Shown here in pieces: positions 25,421 to 33,509 of a stretch of 34,632 nucleotides of DNA. The DNA is taken from assembly GCA_905211675.1 (NCBI GenBank), contig CAJMBP010000007.1:1-34632 (forward strand), read 5' to 3'. The notes under the pieces were generated by a model that was not told where the DNA came from, made no database searches, and was given only the letters and a program-made list of their open reading frames with translations. How positions within the stretch are numbered: position 1 is the stretch's first letter; each line of letters begins with the position of its first letter. Both the position numbers and the translations under genes were made by a program. This DNA comes from an uncultured Oscillospiraceae bacterium (lineage in GTDB: Bacteria > Bacillota > Clostridia > Oscillospirales > Acutalibacteraceae).

Positions 25421-25539
25421 TCTTATACCGTTACAAGCAGGGTATTTGTGTGCCGAATTACTATTCAGTTTTAGATAACTTTTCTTAAGGAACCCGCTCA
25501 TTCTAAGGCGCTTTTTACTGATTTTATTTTAAAGAAAAA

Positions 25540-26037
25540 CTACAAATCACCTATAAGCAATGATTTGGAATGTTTATCTAAAGCACGGTAGTCTTCGATA
25601 ACATAGCGGTTATCATGCGAGTCACGAATGCGTATTTTACCGTCCTTATAAACCCGTATATCGTGATTGCGGTCGCGTATTTCAAAGCATTTGGCGCCGC
25701 GGTTAGTATCTACATTCCAAATAAGTGTGCCGCTTTTTTCGGTTATAGAAATAATTTTTGAAATGCACGGTACAAGATAATAGTCGTTTATGCTCTCTTT
25801 AATAATTTGAGCCGATTCATTATTCAGGCATTTGTAATCTCGAATAACAGCCACCTCGCTGCCGTTTTCATTAAGCAGGGTAATATAAGTGTCAATTCGG
25901 CTTACGGGGAACAGTCGCCGCGGCTCTAACTTTTCAAAGACCTCACCATTTTGAAGAGTCAGGGTAACAAGATTATTTTCATATCTTGTTATATTATCTT
26001 TATCGCATACAAAAATGCGCTCTTTCTTTTCTGACAT
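25540..26037 (-). CDS. DUF1854 domain protein, partner of an ABC transporter
   Basis: This 165-residue protein overlaps the end of the ABC transporter gene by one base (TAATG), so translation is coupled. It fits DUF1854: RRLFPVS, a repeated beta pattern with NENGSEVAVIRDYKCL, YYLVPCISKIISI, a W-x-V-(D/N)-T-x-R-G segment, then DSHDNRYVIEDYRALD near the end. No signal peptide, membrane helix or catalytic motif is visible. DUF1854 proteins are known next to ABC exporters, which agrees with this pairing, but their job is unknown. A role in regulating or coupling the exporter in the cytosol is an inference. Confidence 0.75.
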   Translation of the reverse strand: MSEKKERIFVCDKDNITRYENNLVTLTLQNGEVFEKLEPRRLFPVSRIDTYITLLNENGSEVAVIRDYKCLNNESAQIIKESINDYYLVPCISKIISITEKSGTLIWNVDTNRGAKCFEIRDRNHDIRVYKDGKIRIRDSHDNRYVIEDYRALDKHSKSLLIGDL

Positions 26038-28346
26038 TACAATCTTTCCTCCTCGCGCATACGCTCGGCATCGGCTGTCATAGACTGAATCTGTACCAGC
26101 TTGTAATACTTGCCTTTTTGCGCCATGAGCTGTTCGGGGGTGCCGTTTTCAATAATTTTACCGTTATCTACAACTATTATTCGGTTTGCCTTTTTAAGCG
26201 TCGACAGGCGGTGGGCAATCATAATTGTGGTTTTGCCTGCAATAAGGCGGTCGATGGCTTCTTGAATAAGATGCTCTGTTTCGGAATCGACCGCGGCTGT
26301 TGCCTCGTCAAATATGAGAACAGACGGCTCCTTCAGCACAGCGCGGGCTATTGAAATTCTCTGCTTTTCACCGCCCGAAACACCCACGCCGCGTTCGCCT
26401 AAAACAGTATCGTAGGCGTCGGGCTGGCGGGCGATGAATTCGTGGGCATTTGCAATATCCGCCGCATGAATAACATCCTCAACAGAAGCATTGGGATTGC
26501 TGTATGCTATGTTATTGTATATGGTATCGCTGAACATCATAGGCTCCTGTTGAACAAAGCCTATTTGGTCACGGTATGCCGAAAGGTCGAGGTTTTTAAT
26601 ATTGTGACCGTCTACCAGAATTTCGCCCGAATAACCGTCATAAAACCGCATAAGCAGATTTATAAGTGTCGATTTACCTGAGCCTGTGGTGCCCACAATA
26701 CCCACAACTTCACCCGGGTTTATGGTAAATGTAACATCGTCGAGCACCTTTTTTGAGCGGTCGAATGAAAACCCTACATGTAAAAACTCAATTTTACCGT
26801 TGAATTTATCGGGCACAATGTGTGATTCGGCGTGTGTTTCGGGCTCGGCTTCGAGAATATCAAGTATTTTTTCGGTAGAAGCCATTGCGCTTTGAAAGGA
26901 ATCGGAAAGATTGGCAAAGAAGGTTACGGGGTTGTAGAACATAGAAGCGTATGAAATAAAGGCAACTATAAGTCCCGCAGTATAGCCTGCTTCACCGGCT
27001 ATTACCTTGCCGCCGCCTATTCCCCAAATAATAAGGGAACCGCAGGTTACAAGAAAGGATATAATTTGCGGAAAAGCGGTAACAAGCTTGCCTAATTTAA
27101 TTTCAACCTGCAACCAGTCGTTATTTCGCTCCTCAAACTTTTGTGAGGACCGTTTTTCGCCCGAAAATGATTTAACTACGCGGATACAGGGAATAGTGTC
27201 CGAAAGGTTTGAAAACACCGCCGCCCACCTGCGCCATATACGGCGGTAATAGGGTCTTATCTTTTTGGAAAAAATTCTGGTGGCTATGACAATAAAGGTT
27301 ATGGGAACTAATGACAGCAGCGTAAGCGTTGGGTTTAGCGACAGCATTATTATAACAATACCCACAAGCTGAAAAAGGTGTACCACGGCTTCTTGCGTAA
27401 TACGCAGCATAAATTGTTGCAGTGTGTTTGAGTCGCTTGCAATTCGGTTGATAACCGCACCGGTAGAGGTTTTATCGTAAAACTTCATAGGCAGATGCTG
27501 CGCCTTGCGGTAAATATCGTTGCGGAGCGCCGTTACCGCCTTATCACCGACAATTCGCATAAGATAGGAACGGATAATTCCTATTCCGTATTGAAGTATG
27601 TAGGTTATCAAAAGGCATATTATCATTGCCGTTAAAAGCCTGCCCGCGTCGGGACCTACCGCCTCGGCAATCTTATTAAGCAAAGTGACATTTGATTTCT
27701 CACTTCCGCTGAAAACCACATCAACAATAAAGCCTGTAATTGTGGGCGGAACCAAAGCCATAACGGTGGTTATAAGCGAAAGTATTATACTGATAATAAG
27801 CGGCTTTGCCTGGGGAGTAATATACTTCATAAGCCGTTTTAATACATTCAGCTTAGAGCGGCATTTTATACATTCGGCGCCCGGATGCAGCAGATTTCTG
27901 CCGCATTTAGGGCAAACGCTTAACGCCTTGTCAAAGGTTACATGCATTATGGCGTTTTCTTCATCAAAATCAGCGCCGTCGTTTAAGTGGTTAATGAACA
28001 GGGCAGACGCGTCGCAGAGTGAAGCCACAGAATAGGTATAGCGAAAAAACACTTTGCGCTTACCGTCGGGAAAAATCGCTGAAAGTGTGGCGTTGCCGTA
28101 CATACGTTTGGACTGCACATCCTTCATTTCGAAATACTCATAGAGTTGTTCGGGTTCTTCGCCGCCGACTCTTACAACCGATTTTTTTGTAAAAATAAGA
28201 GCCGAGTCATCATAGTTACCCTTTAAATTAAGGTCGCCAACAATAACAAACAAAATCTGCTCGCCACTGTCAATCATTTTTTCGACAACAGGCTCGGCGC
28301 ATTTCGGCAATGGTTTGTTTTTTAGTATGTAATAATTACTTTCCAT
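26037..28346 (-). CDS. ABC exporter, fused membrane and ATPase domains, with N-terminal extension and zinc ribbon
   Basis: The protein of 769 residues starts at ATG 28346 with CGGGG upstream; an earlier TTG at 28370 is less likely. Residues 1-140 form a soluble extension not found in typical exporters. Cys145, Cys148, Cys159 and Cys162 (CPKC, CIKC) make a zinc ribbon. The six-helix exporter domain follows from about 177 to 480. The ATPase has Walker A GTTGSGKST near 555, the signature VSGGEKQR near 657, Walker B VLIFDEATAAVD near 677 and the switch histidine in IAHRLST near 711. It should work as a homodimer; the substrate is not evident. It is coupled to the DUF1854 gene and driven by a good promoter at 28414-28442. 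Confidence 0.92.
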   Translation of the reverse strand: MESNYYILKNKPLPKCAEPVVEKMIDSGEQILFVIVGDLNLKGNYDDSALIFTKKSVVRVGGEEPEQLYEYFEMKDVQSKRMYGNATLSAIFPDGKRKVFFRYTYSVASLCDASALFINHLNDGADFDEENAIMHVTFDKALSVCPKCGRNLLHPGAECIKCRSKLNVLKRLMKYITPQAKPLIISIILSLITTVMALVPPTITGFIVDVVFSGSEKSNVTLLNKIAEAVGPDAGRLLTAMIICLLITYILQYGIGIIRSYLMRIVGDKAVTALRNDIYRKAQHLPMKFYDKTSTGAVINRIASDSNTLQQFMLRITQEAVVHLFQLVGIVIIMLSLNPTLTLLSLVPITFIVIATRIFSKKIRPYYRRIWRRWAAVFSNLSDTIPCIRVVKSFSGEKRSSQKFEERNNDWLQVEIKLGKLVTAFPQIISFLVTCGSLIIWGIGGGKVIAGEAGYTAGLIVAFISYASMFYNPVTFFANLSDSFQSAMASTEKILDILEAEPETHAESHIVPDKFNGKIEFLHVGFSFDRSKKVLDDVTFTINPGEVVGIVGTTGSGKSTLINLLMRFYDGYSGEILVDGHNIKNLDLSAYRDQIGFVQQEPMMFSDTIYNNIAYSNPNASVEDVIHAADIANAHEFIARQPDAYDTVLGERGVGVSGGEKQRISIARAVLKEPSVLIFDEATAAVDSETEHLIQEAIDRLIAGKTTIMIAHRLSTLKKANRIIVVDNGKIIENGTPEQLMAQKGKYYKLVQIQSMTADAERMREEERL

Positions 28347-28413
28347 ACATATCGCCCCGCTTTTCGGCAAAAAAATATTAAATTTTTCTTTAATTTCTTC
28401 AAGTTGCGCCTTC

Positions 28414-28442
28414 TATATACCACTTTTAATTCAATAAGTCAA
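28414..28442 (-). promoter_or_regulatory. Promoter of the ABC exporter operon
   Basis: On the minus strand TTGACT (28442-28437) and TATATA (28419-28414) are 17 bp apart, giving a leader of about 60 bases before ATG 28346. Confidence 0.75.
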
Positions 28443-28490
28443 CCCTTTTTTTACAAAAAATAAATATATTTTAAAAAGCCGTTTTTTGCC

Positions 28491-28519
28491 TTGACTTTGC
28501 TTTGTTTTTGTGGTATAAA
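28491..28519 (+). promoter_or_regulatory. Orphan plus-strand promoter facing the gpmI terminator
   Basis: TTGACT (28491-28496) and TATAAA (28514-28519) have a 17-bp spacer. Downstream there is no gene on the plus strand, only a hairpin terminator at 28547-28588, so any transcript would be about 60 bases. Confidence 0.55.
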
Positions 28520-28546
28520 TGATACTTTTAAAAGACTGTAAATAAT

Positions 28547-28588
28547 AAAAAGAGCCGTTTCATTTTTAAAATGAAACAGCCCTTTTTA
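28547..28588. terminator. Terminator of the glycolytic operon, usable in both directions
   Basis: A stem built on GTTTCATTTT / AAAATGAAAC, extended by G-U pairs and A/T runs on both sides, lies just past the gpmI stop at 28600. Confidence 0.85.
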
Positions 28589-28599
28589 TAAATATCAGA

Positions 28600-30114
28600 T
28601 TATTTGATGTTAGATTCACCGGTCATTTCGGCGGGTTGAGGGAGTCCGAGAATTTTAAGCATTGATGGGGCAATATCGGCAAGTCTGCCGCCTTCACGAA
28701 GCTCGCACGGGTAACCTACAACGCAGAAGGGAACGGGGTTGGTAGTGTGAGGAGTAAAGGGGTTTCCGTCTTCGCCTACCATACAGTCGGCATTGCCGTG
28801 GTCGGCGGTAATAATAACCGCGCCGCCCATTTCGGTTGCTGCGGCTACAACTTTGCCTACACATTCGTCAACCGCTTCTACTGCCTTAACTGCCGCATCA
28901 AATACGCCTGTGTGACCTACCATATCGCAGTTGGCAAAGTTAAGAATAACAGCGTCATACTTGCCCGAGCGTATTTGCTCGCATACGGTGTCGCAAACAG
29001 GGTAAGCGCTCATTTCAGGCTGCAGGTCAAAGGTAGGAACATCGGGCGACTGAATAAGAATTCTGTCTTCACCCTTAAAGGTTTTTTCTTCACCGCCGTT
29101 AAAGAAGAATGTTACATGAGCATATTTTTGTGTCTCTGCAATACGAAGCTGAGTAAGACCCTTGCTTGCAAGATATTCGCCTAAGGTCATTTTTAGCTCT
29201 TCGGGCGGATACGCTACGCTTACATTCGGCATAGTCTCATCGTATTGAGTCATACAAACATAGTGAAGCGGGAAGAAACCATTCTTTCTTTCAAAGCCGT
29301 CAAACTCAGGGTCAACAAATGCTCTTGTGTACTGGCGCGCTCTGTCAGGGCGGAAGTTAAACGAAACTACGCTGTCGTTTGCCTTAATCATACCTTCCTT
29401 ATCAACCACGGTGGGTACAATAAATTCGTCGGTAACATCATTTGAATATGATTCTAACATAGTTTTAACTATGTCGCTTGTCTCAATTCCTTCACCGTAA
29501 ACCATAGCGGCATAGGCCTTTTCAACCCTGTCCCAAGCAAAGTCACGGTCCATAGCGTAGTATCTGCCCATAACGGTGGCAATTTTGCCGATGCCAAGCT
29601 CTGTCATTTTGTTTTGAAGGTCTTTTATAAAACCGACGCCGCTTGTGGTAGATACATCTCTGCCGTCCATAAGGCAGTGAACATATACCTTTTTAAGACC
29701 GTTCTTTTTTGCCATATGCAAAAGGCCGTAAAGGTGTTCAATGTGGCTGTGAACGCCGCCGTCGGACAAAAGACCTATAAGGTGAAGTGCGGAATCATTC
29801 TTTTTGCAGTTTTCAATAGCACTTTTAAGAACTTGGATATTAAAGAATTTGCCGTCTTCAATATCTTTTGTTATTTTAACGAGCATTTGATAAACAATGC
29901 GGCCTGCGCCTATATTGGTGTGACCGACCTCGCTGTTACCCATCTGACCGTCGGGAAGTCCTACATCAAGGCCGGAAGCGCCTATTGTGGTAAAGGGGCA
30001 CTCGGTAAAAAACTTATCAAGATTAGGGGTTTTGGCGGTGTAGATTGCATTGCCTTCTTTAACATCACGGATACCAAAACCGTCCATTATACATAAAACA
30101 ACGGGTTTTTTCAT
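28600..30114 (-). CDS. gpmI: 2,3-bisphosphoglycerate-independent phosphoglycerate mutase
   Basis: This 504-residue enzyme interconverts 3- and 2-phosphoglycerate in glycolysis using two Mn ions. It has the alkaline-phosphatase superfamily motifs CIMDGFG (Asp11), DGQMGNSEVGHTNIGAGR with the phosphorylated Ser61, HCLMDGRD, NFRPDRARQ, NCDMVGHTG and ADHGNADCM. Start ATG 30114 follows AGGAGA. It is the last gene of the pgk-tpiA-gpmI operon, 18 bases after tpiA. Length is normal and no key residue is missing. An eno gene, often next in such clusters, is absent here. Confidence 0.97.
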   Translation of the reverse strand: MKKPVVLCIMDGFGIRDVKEGNAIYTAKTPNLDKFFTECPFTTIGASGLDVGLPDGQMGNSEVGHTNIGAGRIVYQMLVKITKDIEDGKFFNIQVLKSAIENCKKNDSALHLIGLLSDGGVHSHIEHLYGLLHMAKKNGLKKVYVHCLMDGRDVSTTSGVGFIKDLQNKMTELGIGKIATVMGRYYAMDRDFAWDRVEKAYAAMVYGEGIETSDIVKTMLESYSNDVTDEFIVPTVVDKEGMIKANDSVVSFNFRPDRARQYTRAFVDPEFDGFERKNGFFPLHYVCMTQYDETMPNVSVAYPPEELKMTLGEYLASKGLTQLRIAETQKYAHVTFFFNGGEEKTFKGEDRILIQSPDVPTFDLQPEMSAYPVCDTVCEQIRSGKYDAVILNFANCDMVGHTGVFDAAVKAVEAVDECVGKVVAAATEMGGAVIITADHGNADCMVGEDGNPFTPHTTNPVPFCVVGYPCELREGGRLADIAPSMLKILGLPQPAEMTGESNIK

Positions 30115-30132
30115 TATAAAATCTCCTGAAAA

Positions 30133-30900
30133 TTACTTGCTTGCGGCTTTAACTATTACAGAAAAGTCGTGCGCTTTAAGCGAAGCGCCGCCTATAAGAC
30201 CGCCGTCAACATTAACCTTTGCAACAAGCTCGTCAGCGTTGCCTGCGTTCATAGAACCGCCGTACTGAATGGTAACTGTTTCAGCAACATCTGCACCGTA
30301 AACCTCGGCAATAGCGGCACGTACATAGCCGTTGCCCTCGTCTGCCTGTTCTGCGGTGGCGGTAACGCCGGTACCTATAGCCCAAACGGGTTCATAAGCG
30401 ATAACAATATTTTTAAGCTGATCGGCGCTTACATTGGTAAGAGCCATTTTAGTTTGATATTTAAGCAGGGTTTCGGTATAACCGAGCTCGCGTTGTTCAA
30501 GTGTTTCACCAACGCAAACAATAGCCTTAAGACCCGCGTTAACTGCGGCAAGTGTTCTAAGGTTGACGGTCTGGTCGGTTTCGCCGAAATACTGTCTTCT
30601 TTCGCTGTGACCGATTACTACATACTCAACACCCGAGGCTGTAAGCATTTCGGCGGAAATTTCACCTGTGTATGCGCCCGAAGCCTTAAAGTGAACATTT
30701 TCAGCGCCTATTTTAATATTTGAGCCTTTAGCGGCTTCAACAGCTGCTGCAATGTCTATAAAGGGCACGCAGAGAACAACTTCGCAGTCGGCGTCTGCTA
30801 CAAGCGGCTTCATCTCGTTAATAAGTGCGGTGGTTTCGGCAGGTGTTTTGTTCATTTTCCAGTTGCCTGCAATAATTGCTTTTCTTGTTGCTTTATTCAT
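30133..30900 (-). CDS. tpiA: Triosephosphate isomerase
   Basis: This 255-residue TIM-barrel enzyme interconverts dihydroxyacetone phosphate and glyceraldehyde 3-phosphate in the cytosol. The substrate residues are Asn13 and Lys15 (GNWKMNK), the electrophile His98 (IGHSERR) and the base Glu170 (YEPVWAIGTG). The phosphate loop YGGSMNAGNA and the GLIGGASL end are intact. ATG 30900 follows TAGGAGA. It lies between pgk and gpmI. A GC-rich hairpin in the 67-base gap after pgk may adjust the relative expression of tpiA. Confidence 0.97.
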   Translation of the reverse strand: MNKATRKAIIAGNWKMNKTPAETTALINEMKPLVADADCEVVLCVPFIDIAAAVEAAKGSNIKIGAENVHFKASGAYTGEISAEMLTASGVEYVVIGHSERRQYFGETDQTVNLRTLAAVNAGLKAIVCVGETLEQRELGYTETLLKYQTKMALTNVSADQLKNIVIAYEPVWAIGTGVTATAEQADEGNGYVRAAIAEVYGADVAETVTIQYGGSMNAGNADELVAKVNVDGGLIGGASLKAHDFSVIVKAASK

Positions 30901-30920
30901 TTTGATTTCTCCTAACCTAA

Positions 30921-30957
30921 AATTCGGCGGCAGGGGATAACCCCGAGCCGCCTGAAT
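30921..30957 (-). promoter_or_regulatory. GC-rich hairpin between pgk and tpiA
   Basis: GGCGGC / GCCGCC, flanked by AATTC / GAATT with one bulged base, and an inner GGGG / CCCC stem form a strong hairpin. Only a short T run follows on the minus strand. It could be a partial terminator or an mRNA-processing/stability element. Confidence 0.5.
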
Positions 30958-30967
30958 TAAATTTTAA

Positions 30968-32183
30968 TTATTTATCGTTAAGTGCTGCAATGCCGGGGAG
31001 TTCTTTGCCTTCGAGGAATTCAAGGCTTGCGCCGCCGCCGGTAGAAATGTGGGTCATTTTGTCGCCGAAGCCCAAAATGTTAACAGACAGCCGCCGCCGA
31101 GTCGCCGCCGCCGATAACCGTTACAGCGTCGGTTTCTGCCATAGCTTTTGCTACTGCCATTGTGCCTGCGGCCAAAATCGGGTTCTCAAACACGCCCATA
31201 GGTCCGTTCCAAACAACGGTCTTTGCGCCCTTAACTTCGTTAGCGTAAAGCTCGGCTGTTTTGGTGCCTATGTCAAGGCTCATCATATCGGCAGGAATTT
31301 TGTCTGCGTCAACAACCTCAATTTCAATAGGTGCGTCAATCGGGTCGGGGAAAGACTTGGTGATTGTGCAGTCGATAGGAAGAAGAATTTTAACGCCCTT
31401 TTCTTCGGCCTTTGCCATCATATCACGGCAGTAGTCAATCTTTGTTTCATCAATAAGCGATGTACCTACGCCGTAACCTTTAGCGGCAAGGAAGGTATAA
31501 GCCATACCGCCGCCGATTATAAGAGTGTCGGCCTTGGTAAGCAGATTTTCAATAACGGGGAGCTTGCTGTCAACCTTTGCACCGCCTAAAATTGTAACAA
31601 ACGGGCGAACGGGGTTTTCAACCGCATTGCCGAGATATCTGAGTTCTTTACCGATAAGGTAGCCTGCAACGGCTTCTTTCACATAAGATACAACGCCTAC
31701 CGTAGAGCAGTGCGCACGGTGAGCGGTGCCGAATGCGTCGTTTACGAATATATCGGCAAGTGAACCGAGCTCGGCAGAAAAAGCCTCGCCGTTTTTGGTT
31801 TCTTCGGCGCGGTAACGGGTGTTTTCAAGCAGTACAACATCGCCGTCGTTCATAGCGGCAACCGCTGCTTTTGCGTTTTCGCCTACAACATTGTCATCGG
31901 CGGCAAAAACAACATCCTTGCCTAATTTTTCGGAAAGACATTTTGCAACAGGTGCTAACGAAAGCTCTGGCTTGGGTTCGCCCTTGGGTTTGCCGAGGTG
32001 AGAGCAAAGGATTACTTTACCGCCGTCGGCAATCAGCTTTTTGATTGTGGGCAGCGCCGCATTGATTCTGTTTTCGTCGGTGATAACGCCGTTTTTAAGC
32101 GGAACGTTAAAGTCGCAACGAACGAGAACCTTTTGACCTTTTACATTGATGTCATCAACGGTTTTTTTGTTAAGTGCGTTCAT
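30968..32183 (-). CDS. pgk: Phosphoglycerate kinase, frameshifted near the C-terminus
   Basis: ATG 32183 follows AGGAAG. The N-domain shows KVLVRCDFNVP, LCSHLGKPKGEPKPELSL and a basic substrate site (ENTRYRAEE, DAFGTAHRAH). The C-domain has AVEN-x-x-R-P-F-V-T-I-L-GGAKV, GGGMAYTFL and VWNGPMGVFE. The frame runs to IGGGDSAAAVC and stops at 31080. Minus strand at 31090-31083 reads CTGTCTGT, a tandem duplication of CTGT. Removing one copy gives AAAVNILGFGDKMTHIST, GGGASLEFLEGKELPGIAAL and a stop at 30968, the expected C-terminus (about 403 residues). The lost part includes nucleotide-site residues (THISTGGGAS). The enzyme makes ATP from 1,3-bisphosphoglycerate in glycolysis. An assembly error or a recent mutation are both possible. 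Confidence 0.93.
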
Positions 32184-32234
32184 TTAAATATCTTCCTTTC
32201 GGTTTTATTACATTGTTAAAAAATATACAAATAT

Positions 32235-32262
32235 ATTTTACCACATTTTTAGAAATTTTCAA
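32235..32262 (-). promoter_or_regulatory. Promoter of the pgk-tpiA-gpmI operon
   Basis: On the minus strand TTGAAA (32262-32257) and TAAAAT (32240-32235) have a 16-bp spacer, about 52 bases before the pgk start. The region is AT-rich, so the call is moderate. Confidence 0.6.
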
Positions 32263-32280
32263 TATATAAATGTGCAAAAA

Positions 32281-32790
32281 TTAAATATTATCTTCCCATT
32301 TGTAGTTGTGAAGTTGACCAAAGTTTTCAAGGCTTGGATAATTCCACTGTCTAAGCACTTCATAAACTGCGATTGCCACCGAGTTTGAAAGGTTTAAACT
32401 GCGTATTTCACCCTGCATTGGAATGCGCGCACAATCGTCGGGGTGTTTCAGCAACAGCTCTTCGGGCAAGCCCTTAGTTTCTTTACCGAAAAGCAGATAG
32501 CATTCGTCCGGATAGGTGATATCCGAATGAGTATGTCTGCCTTTGGTTGTGAAATAATAAAATTTACCGTCTTTATTCTTTTTAAAAAACTCTTGTAAAT
32601 TTTCGTAATAGGTAATATCGAGATATTTCCAATAATCAAGACCCGCACGCTTTAGCTTTTTATCGTCGGGCGTAAAGCCCATAGGGCCCACAAGGTGCAG
32701 TCTGGCACCCGTTGCCGCACAGGTGCGTGCAACATTCCCTGTGTTCTGCGGTATTTCGGGTTCTACCATCACTATATTTATTTTAGCCAT
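32281..32790 (-). CDS. trmL: tRNA (cytidine(34)-2'-O)-methyltransferase
   Basis: This 169-residue SPOUT enzyme starts at ATG 32790, with GGTGAT upstream (a GTG at 32799 overlaps that site). It shows MVEPEIPQNTGNVARTCAAT and LHLVGPMGF at the N-terminus. The trefoil-knot motifs FGKETKGLPEELL and IPMQGEIRSLNLSNSVAIA near the C-terminus bind S-adenosylmethionine. TrmL methylates the ribose of the wobble base in certain tRNA-Leu as a dimer. The length is normal. It is expressed from a promoter whose -35 box overlaps that of the divergent gene at 32876. Confidence 0.95.
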   Translation of the reverse strand: MAKINIVMVEPEIPQNTGNVARTCAATGARLHLVGPMGFTPDDKKLKRAGLDYWKYLDITYYENLQEFFKKNKDGKFYYFTTKGRHTHSDITYPDECYLLFGKETKGLPEELLLKHPDDCARIPMQGEIRSLNLSNSVAIAVYEVLRQWNYPSLENFGQLHNYKWEDNI

Positions 32791-32807
32791 ATAAATCACC
32801 GAGAATT

Positions 32808-32837
32808 ATTATATATTCTTTAACAAACGCTTGTCAA
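32808..32837 (-). promoter_or_regulatory. trmL promoter
   Basis: On the minus strand TTGACA (32837-32832) and TATAAT (32813-32808) are both consensus hexamers with an 18-bp spacer. The -35 box overlaps the plus-strand promoter at 32831. Confidence 0.82.
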
Positions 32838-32859
32838 GTAAAGTTGTTTATTGTATAAT
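32831..32859 (+). promoter_or_regulatory. Promoter of the membrane protein-spoVAC pair
   Basis: TTGTCA (32831-32836) and TATAAT (32854-32859) have a 17-bp spacer. The predicted start near 32866 leaves a leader of about 10 bases before ATG 32876. Confidence 0.78.
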
Positions 32860-32875
32860 GATTTTGGGTGATAAA

Positions 32876-33475
32876 ATGAAAAAGAATACAAATATTTTGG
32901 AATATGTCGAAAAATATAAATATAAATACGGTATCAGCTATGCGGAAGAAGGCGGCAGGCTGGTGAAGACGCTGTCGGCCATTTCGTATATTGTGTGGAT
33001 TTATGCGTATTTTATGACTGCGCTTTTTATTTTAAGCACATCTTTAAAGTTCGGTATAGGCCTCGCTGATTTTAGCAATATAGCAAACTCGTTTATTACT
33101 ATAAGTACTTGCACATTTTTAATGATAGTGGGGGCGGTGTTTTATTTGTATCCTAAAAAGATTATAGGCTGTGCGTTAACCTTAATCAGCCAACCCTTTA
33201 TAGTAATTGCATATTCGCACATTACCAGAAATTCCGCAGGTATAATCAATGTTTCTTTTTATTGGCGCCACGCCGTGCCTGCCGCAATACTGTTTTGCTT
33301 GGCATTGTGGATTATGATTGTGCTTATAAGAGCTCAGGTGAAAACAACAAAATTATACAATATGTTACTTGACGGTCTTTATAGGCAATACGGCAAAAAA
33401 GACGGCGAAAAACTGAGCGAAGAAGAATGGCAGAAATTTTTGAATGAATACAATCCGTATAAACAGGTAATGTAG
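32876..33475 (+). CDS. Uncharacterised four-helix membrane protein
   Basis: This protein of about 199 residues starts at ATG 32876 with GGGTGA upstream. I do not recognise the family. The N-terminus is charged (MKKNTNILEYVEKYKYKY). Four hydrophobic segments follow, near residues 34-54, 70-92, 95-115 and 130-152 (SAISYIVWIYAYFMTALFI, ITISTCTFLMIVGAVFYLY, CALTLISQPFIVIAYSHI, AVPAAILFCLALWIMIVLI). The C-terminal 45 residues are cytoplasmic and charged (QYGKKDGEKLSEEEWQKFL). It lies 34 bases before spoVAC on the same strand and shares its promoter. A link to sporulation is possible from position only. Confidence 0.65.
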   Translation: MKKNTNILEYVEKYKYKYGISYAEEGGRLVKTLSAISYIVWIYAYFMTALFILSTSLKFGIGLADFSNIANSFITISTCTFLMIVGAVFYLYPKKIIGCALTLISQPFIVIAYSHITRNSAGIINVSFYWRHAVPAAILFCLALWIMIVLIRAQVKTTKLYNMLLDGLYRQYGKKDGEKLSEEEWQKFLNEYNPYKQVM

Positions 33476-33484
33476 GGCAATAAT

Positions 33485-33501
33485 ACTTCCGAAAGGGAAG
33501 T
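33485..33501 (+). promoter_or_regulatory. Small hairpin covering the spoVAC ribosome site
   Basis: ACTTCC and GGAAGT form a 6-bp stem around GAAAG; the right arm contains the GGGAAG that should bind the ribosome before ATG 33510. It could limit translation. The stem is short, so this is tentative. Confidence 0.3.
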
Positions 33502-33509
33502 GACAGATT

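Noticed and set aside
30169..30723. 184-residue open frame antisense to tpiA
   Set aside because: It lies entirely within a certain gene on the other strand and looks like a coding shadow.
31080..31090. Programmed frameshift in pgk
   Set aside because: There is no slippery run or stimulatory structure, and such a signal is not known for pgk; a tandem duplication explains the change fully.
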